Positions 7,584 to 9,868 of a stretch of DNA of 9,868 bases are shown piece after piece. Position 1 is the first letter of the stretch. Each line of letters begins with the position of its first letter. The position numbers were made by a program, and so were the translations under genes. The stretch is from CBDCOD01 sp965219665 (GTDB taxonomy: Bacteria; Pseudomonadota; Gammaproteobacteria; CAKMZV01): NCBI GenBank assembly GCA_965219665.1, contig CBDCOD010000006.1, positions 1 through 9,868 of the forward strand, in the 5' to 3' direction. The notes beneath the pieces are model-generated. The model ran no database searches. It had not been told where the DNA came from and saw only the letters and a list, made by a program, of their open reading frames with translations.

Positions 7584-8325
7584 GTAAAAAGGAAGCATCT
7601 ATATGAGAAAGCTATTTATCCCGTTTCTATGTCTGGCGTTATTGTCTGGCTGCATGAGCTTTGTACGCACAACAACGACAACCTTCCACGGCCAAGGTCA
7701 TGAGCAAAGGGGTTCAATACTTGTTGCTGCAGCCGATGCTAAAGTCAACGATTCATTAGAATTCTCTCACTACAAAAAACGGGTAGAGCAGAAGCTGAGC
7801 ACTATCGGCTATACAATATCTCAAACAGCAGATAACGCAGACTTTATTGCGCTGATAGCATATGGCATAGATAACGGGAAAACATCTATCGTTTCCACTC
7901 CTATTTTTGGGCAAACTGGAGGGGGAACCACATATTCTTCTGGTTCAGTATATGGCTATGGTGGAAGCGCATCTTACTCAGGAACAAGTTACACAATGCC
8001 CACCTATGGAATTGTTGGCTCATCAACAAGTTCGCAAACAGAGTATACGCGAGCGATTGCGCTAGATATCGTGAATGCTAAAAGCGTCGAGTCAGGAAAA
8101 CCTGTAAAGCTATATGAAATGCGCGCAAGAAGTACGGGTTCTTGCTCTTCTATAAATGGCGTATTCGATGAAATCCTTGAAGCAATGTTTAAATCATTTC
8201 CAGGCGAGAGCGGGAAATCACAAACTATCGAAGTTCCTTGGGATGGTAGCTGTTAGCCCGAACAATCACATAACAATGGGCTCCAAGGGACGCTCCGCTT
8301 CGCTGCGCGCCCCTGAGCCCAGGCG
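7578..8325 (+). mobile_element. Integron cassette 2 (lipoprotein cassette)
   Basis: A 748-bp cassette bounded by GTTATGT at 7577-7583 and at 8325-8331. It contains one plus-strand gene starting 25 nt inside the left boundary and ends with a 64-bp attC. The compact layout is typical of promoterless cassettes that rely on an upstream promoter. Confidence 0.85.
7603..8256 (+). CDS. Cassette-borne putative outer-membrane lipoprotein
   Basis: A 217-residue protein. The N-terminus MRKLFIPFLCLALLSGC is a lipoprotein signal peptide with lipobox LSGC, so Cys17 would be lipidated. Residue +2 is Met, not Asp, which favours the outer membrane. The mature N-terminal part (about 37-92) resembles DUF4136-type lipoproteins (a strand, then FSHYKKRVEQKLSTIGYTIS and DADFIALIAYGID). 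A low-complexity Gly/Ser/Tyr/Thr stretch spans about 104-146, and a conserved-looking segment IALDIVNA, VKLYEMRA and FDEILEAMFKSFPG follows. Two cysteines (181, 217) could pair in the periplasm. A ribosome site AAGGAA ends 8 nt before the ATG. Expression probably comes from Pc. Function is unknown; an envelope role is inferred from the signal. Confidence 0.85.
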   Translation: MRKLFIPFLCLALLSGCMSFVRTTTTTFHGQGHEQRGSILVAAADAKVNDSLEFSHYKKRVEQKLSTIGYTISQTADNADFIALIAYGIDNGKTSIVSTPIFGQTGGGTTYSSGSVYGYGGSASYSGTSYTMPTYGIVGSSTSSQTEYTRAIALDIVNAKSVESGKPVKLYEMRARSTGSCSSINGVFDEILEAMFKSFPGESGKSQTIEVPWDGSC

Positions 8326-8331
8326 TTATGT
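8268..8331 (+). other. attC: attC site of cassette 2 (64 bp)
   Basis: R'' ACATAAC (8268-8274) is the exact reverse complement of R' GTTATGT (8325-8331). GGGCTC (8278-8283) pairs with GAGCCC (8315-8320), leaving AAT and AGGC as the unpaired spacers next to the cores. A GC-rich inner region closes the hairpin. It begins 12 nt after the lipoprotein stop. Confidence 0.88.
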
Positions 8332-9244
8332 TTCCACACAAATGGAGTATTGAGACAAGATGAGTGAATCAGACGACACTGAGTCAACCGTAGAAGGAAC
8401 AATCAAGGCTGTTACTGGGCTGGTTGAAAAAGTGCCTGTGTACGAAGATGCGATACGACCGTTAGCTAAGGAAACTGGCAAGGCTCTGGGCACCGTGGGA
8501 AAAACGGTAAATGCCGCGCTATTGCCTATACGTGGGCTTGTCTGGGGCATGGAGCAAATTGAAGAATTTGTTCAAACGAAAGTTACGAAAAAGCTTGAAA
8601 ATGTTCCACCTGAAAATATCCAGACCCCTGACCCTGCTGTGGCAGGTCCTGCTATTGAATCACTACGCTTTACTGGGCACAAAGAATCTTTAAGCGATCT
8701 TTATGCAAATCTATTAGCAACTTCTATGGATAGCACCACAGCAAAAACAGCTCATCCAGGATTCGTAGAAATCATAAGGAACCTTAGTGGAGATGAGGCT
8801 AAGATTTTAGCTCATCTGGTGAAAGTTCAGGTCTTTCCTTTGATTGATATTCGAAGAGAAAGCACTGAGGGCAAGGGAGGTGTTGTTGTAAGTCCCTACG
8901 TATCGACGGTAGGACATGATTCAGGTTGTGAGCATCGAGATATGGTCGGCACGTATCTAAAGAACTTGGAACGCCTAGGCTTAATTGACATACCTAGAGA
9001 TAAGCATTTAGTTTCTGAGGGTGTATATGATCGTATTTTAAATGACCCACCGGTAAAACAAATTGAGGAAGATTTGAATGCTTTAGAAAAGCACAAGGCC
9101 GAATTTTCTAAATACTACGCTACACCATCAGAATTGGGTAAATTATTCATTGCGGCATGCGTAAATGCTAGAGATAAAACATAACAAGCGCATGTTGTCG
9201 GACTGGTTTTCCGCTGCGCTCCAAACCAGCCGCAAATGCGGGCG
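8326..9244 (+). mobile_element. Integron cassette 3 (Abi-alpha cassette)
   Basis: A 919-bp cassette between GTTATGT (8325-8331) and GTTAAAC (9244-9250). One plus-strand gene fills it, starting 35 nt from the left boundary, and its stop codon lies inside the attC. Confidence 0.87.
8360..9184 (+). CDS. Abi-alpha / DUF4393-like protein, candidate phage-defence gene
   Basis: A 274-residue soluble-looking protein. Residues about 78-155 match the pattern I associate with the Abi-alpha (DUF4393) family: KLENVPPENIQTPDPAVAGPAIESL, then LSDLYANLLATSMDS and HPGFVEIIRNLSGDEAKIL. A region with HRDMVGTYLKNLERLGLI (about 192-209) looks like a small winged-helix-type segment. The acidic N-terminus (SESDDTESTVEG) precedes an Ala/Gly/Val-rich amphipathic stretch (about 12-66). 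There is no signal peptide. Some family members are tied to abortive infection; mechanism is not established and I infer a defence role only from the family name and the cassette context. GGAG lies 12 nt before the ATG, a long spacing. The TAA stop at 9182-9184 is part of the attC R'' core. Confidence 0.82.
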   Translation: MSESDDTESTVEGTIKAVTGLVEKVPVYEDAIRPLAKETGKALGTVGKTVNAALLPIRGLVWGMEQIEEFVQTKVTKKLENVPPENIQTPDPAVAGPAIESLRFTGHKESLSDLYANLLATSMDSTTAKTAHPGFVEIIRNLSGDEAKILAHLVKVQVFPLIDIRRESTEGKGGVVVSPYVSTVGHDSGCEHRDMVGTYLKNLERLGLIDIPRDKHLVSEGVYDRILNDPPVKQIEEDLNALEKHKAEFSKYYATPSELGKLFIAACVNARDKT

Positions 9245-9250
9245 TTAAAC
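9179..9250 (+). other. attC: attC site of cassette 3 (72 bp)
   Basis: R'' is ACATAAC (9179-9185) and R' is GTTAAAC (9244-9250). CGCAT-G-TTG (9189-9197) pairs with CAAATGCG (9233-9240), leaving G9194 as the extrahelical base typical of attC. CTGGTTT (9203-9209) pairs with AAACCAG (9223-9229) as the inner stem. The abi stop codon lies inside R''. Confidence 0.88.
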
Positions 9251-9278
9251 ACTGCCGCTTGCGCGGCAGTGTTTAACG
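9243..9278 (+). repeat. Perfect 16-bp inverted repeat with 4-nt loop
   Basis: The left arm starts CGTTAAACAC and ends GCCGC (9243-9258), the loop is TTGC (9259-9262), and the right arm is its exact reverse complement ending GTTTAACG (9263-9278). The left arm contains the whole R' core of attC3. No T-run follows, so it is not a canonical terminator. The equivalent place in cassette 1 (from 7416) has lost perfect pairing. Confidence 0.9.
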
Positions 9279-9407
9279 TGGTTGCGGCTTACCACCCTGC
9301 TTGTTTTCGCCGCGCAAGCGCGGCTTAACAAGGCGGCTGCAGCAGACCAACCCGTGTGCTAAAATGCAACATCTTACCACACGGGTTGGCGCTGACCCGC
9401 AACCACG
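9245..9407 (+). mobile_element. Integron cassette 4: second copy of the ORF-less cassette
   Basis: A 163-bp unit between GTTAAAC (9244-9250) and GTTAGGT (9407-9413). Compared with cassette 1, the last 88 bp (9323-9410 against 7493-7580) are identical, while the left part has nine substitutions and two extra bases. This copy has better structure: a perfect 16-bp hairpin at its left end and GCCGCGC-AA-GCGCGGC at 9309-9324. TAACGTGGTTGCGG (9274-9287) is exactly complementary to CCGCAACCACGTTA (9397-9410). No substantial ORF is present. Confidence 0.78.
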
Positions 9408-9413
9408 TTAGGT
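9323..9413 (+). other. attC: attC site of cassette 4 (91 bp)
   Basis: R'' GCTTAAC (9323-9329) and R' GTTAGGT (9407-9413) flank the same 12-bp inner stem as in cassette 1 (9348-9359 with 9379-9390). An alternative, longer site beginning at GTTTAAC (9271-9277) is possible, because that segment pairs perfectly with the R' arm, but it would lack the unpaired spacer that attC sites usually have. Confidence 0.72.
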
Positions 9414-9448
9414 GCCCCAAGTAGCTAGGCTCATCTCCACTGAAAGAA

Positions 9449-9478
9449 TTGGTTGCTTATATTTAATGTATATACAAT
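9449..9478 (+). promoter_or_regulatory. Candidate promoter and operator within cassette 5
   Basis: TTGGTT (9449-9454) and TACAAT (9473-9478) are separated by 18 nt, a plausible sigma-70 promoter. The perfect 10-bp palindrome TGTATATACA (9467-9476) overlaps the -10, where a small DNA-binding protein encoded just downstream could repress its own promoter. Neither element is proven. Confidence 0.35.
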
Positions 9479-9491
9479 AATGTTTCTCATT

Positions 9492-9671
9492 ATGAATATT
9501 GATAAGCCTCGGGGAAGACCCCCTAAATCAAATTCCGCTTCTGAGACTCTATCTCCAATAAGAGTAACTCCAGAACAAAAAGCTCTCTACAAACAAGCAG
9601 CAGAAAAAGCGAAGCTTTCTGTATCTGCTTAGATAAAAGAGCTTGCTGATCGCGAAGCTAAGAAAGCATAA
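9492..9671 (+). pseudogene. Small ribbon-helix-helix-like protein with in-frame amber codon
   Basis: The frame reads 46 residues from the ATG at 9492 (an in-frame ATG at 9480 is an alternative) to TAG at 9630-9632. It then continues IKELADREAKKA to TAA at 9669-9671. With the amber read as Trp (TGG to TAG), the protein would be 59 residues. The N-terminus MNIDKPRGRPPKSNS is basic with a GRPPK patch. The segment PIRVTPEQKALYKQAAEKAKLSVSA[W]IKELADREA has the strand-helix-helix pattern of MetJ/Arc (RHH) DNA-binding proteins, where S-x-S-x-W-I starts the second helix. Such proteins are usually autoregulating repressors or antitoxins. The stop falls at that helix start and should abolish the fold unless suppressed. 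No good Shine-Dalgarno is visible. Sequencing error is possible. Confidence 0.6.
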
Positions 9672-9683
9672 AATCGAGAGAAT

Positions 9684-9868
9684 ATGACAGCCTTAAGCAA
9701 CAAAGCTAAAAAAGATTTAGATAAATACAGGAGTGATGCAAGCATCACAAACTCATTTATAAATTCAATTATTCCGATAATTGTTCCAACAAATGAGCAA
9801 GTGAAAGAAGCATTGGACATCCTTGGCATGGATCACGATAACTTTCAATGCGCCTACTGTGGTGCTAC
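9684..9868 (+). CDS. N-terminus of a possible HNH-type nuclease, cut by right edge
   Basis: An open frame from the ATG at 9684 encodes 61 residues and runs past the window. It begins 12 nt after the RHH-like frame, with CGAGAG (9675-9680) as a ribosome-binding candidate. The N-terminus is helical and charged (LSNKAKKDLDKYRSD), followed by SIIPIIVPTNEQVKEALDILGMDHDNFQCAYCGA. The final CAYCG is a CxxC zinc-knuckle half-site of the kind that opens many HNH/McrA-type nuclease domains, with the catalytic His expected a few residues beyond the edge. That makes a nuclease likely but unproved. Pairing with a small DNA-binding protein suggests a regulated nuclease, for example in defence. Confidence 0.6.
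   Translation, partial: MTALSNKAKKDLDKYRSDASITNSFINSIIPIIVPTNEQVKEALDILGMDHDNFQCAYCGA

Larger units (their letters stand above)
9408..9868 (+). mobile_element. Integron cassette 5, incomplete at right edge
   Basis: It begins at TTAGGT after the attC of cassette 4 and runs off the window. It has an 84-bp leader, an interrupted ribbon-helix-helix-like ORF and the start of a second gene 12 nt later. Two genes in one cassette, led by a possible promoter of its own, is the pattern of toxin-antitoxin-type or similar paired cassettes. Confidence 0.7.

Noticed and set aside
7534..7587. A 17-codon frame (MQHLTTRVGADPQPRYV) across the cassette 1/2 boundary
   Set aside because: It lies inside the attC stem-loop and owes its sequence to that structure. 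In cassette 4 the same frame stops at the boundary, and no ribosome site precedes it.
8326..8550. Minus-strand frame opposite the start of the abi gene
   Set aside because: It overlaps the attC and the coding strand of a gene with clear family motifs, has no ribosome site and gives no recognisable protein.
9243..9278. Rho-independent terminator at the strong hairpin
   Set aside because: The hairpin is perfect but no T-run follows on either side, and it coincides with the cassette boundary.
7417..9407. CRISPR array
   Set aside because: The repeats are long, only two, end in GTTRRRY cores and are separated by genes; there are no regular spacers.
9629..9829. Minus-strand frame over the cassette 5 genes
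   Set aside because: It is antisense to the two plus-strand frames that fit cassette orientation and has a low-complexity composition.

Overview
The window looks like a low-to-moderate G+C proteobacterial chromosome, probably a gammaproteobacterium. This rests on the IntI-type integrase, the attC-bearing cassette array and a bacterial-type arabinofuranose gene set. I cannot name the genus. Two unrelated blocks meet at a gene-free stretch (5813-6316).

Block 1 (1-5812, all minus strand) is a tightly packed operon. In transcription order it encodes a HAD-UbiA fusion resembling decaprenylphosphoryl-5-phosphoribose synthase, a GtrA-like small membrane protein, a DprE1-like FAD oxidase (split by a frameshift at a T8 run), a DprE2-like short-chain reductase, a GT-C membrane glycosyltransferase, and a GtrB/DPM-like family 2 glycosyltransferase cut by the left edge. 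The order gtrA-dprE1-dprE2-glycosyltransferase parallels the mycobacterial arabinan locus Rv3789-Rv3792. The likely product is a polyprenyl-phosphate-linked D-arabinofuranose that a GT-C enzyme transfers to a surface polymer or to pilin.

Block 2 (6317-9868) is an integron. intI is on the minus strand. A divergent attI/Pc region follows (about 7286-7422), then at least five cassettes read on the plus strand. Cassette 1 (7417-7577) has no substantial ORF. Cassette 2 (7578-8325) encodes a lipoprotein. Cassette 3 (8326-9244) encodes an Abi-alpha/DUF4393-like protein. Cassette 4 (9245-9407) is a second copy of cassette 1. Cassette 5 (from 9408, open at the right edge) carries a small ribbon-helix-helix-like ORF interrupted by an amber codon, followed by the start of a possible HNH-type nuclease. 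Four attC sites and one attI core can be read directly.

The most unusual material is the duplicated ORF-less cassette. Its last 88 bp are identical between copies, while the first half carries 9 substitutions and a 2-nt indel. In the second copy, one internal segment (9271-9287) can pair either with the recombination core to its left or with the one to its right. Other points of interest are the frameshift in the essential-type gene dprE1, the amber codon in cassette 5, and a putative phage-defence gene carried as a cassette.
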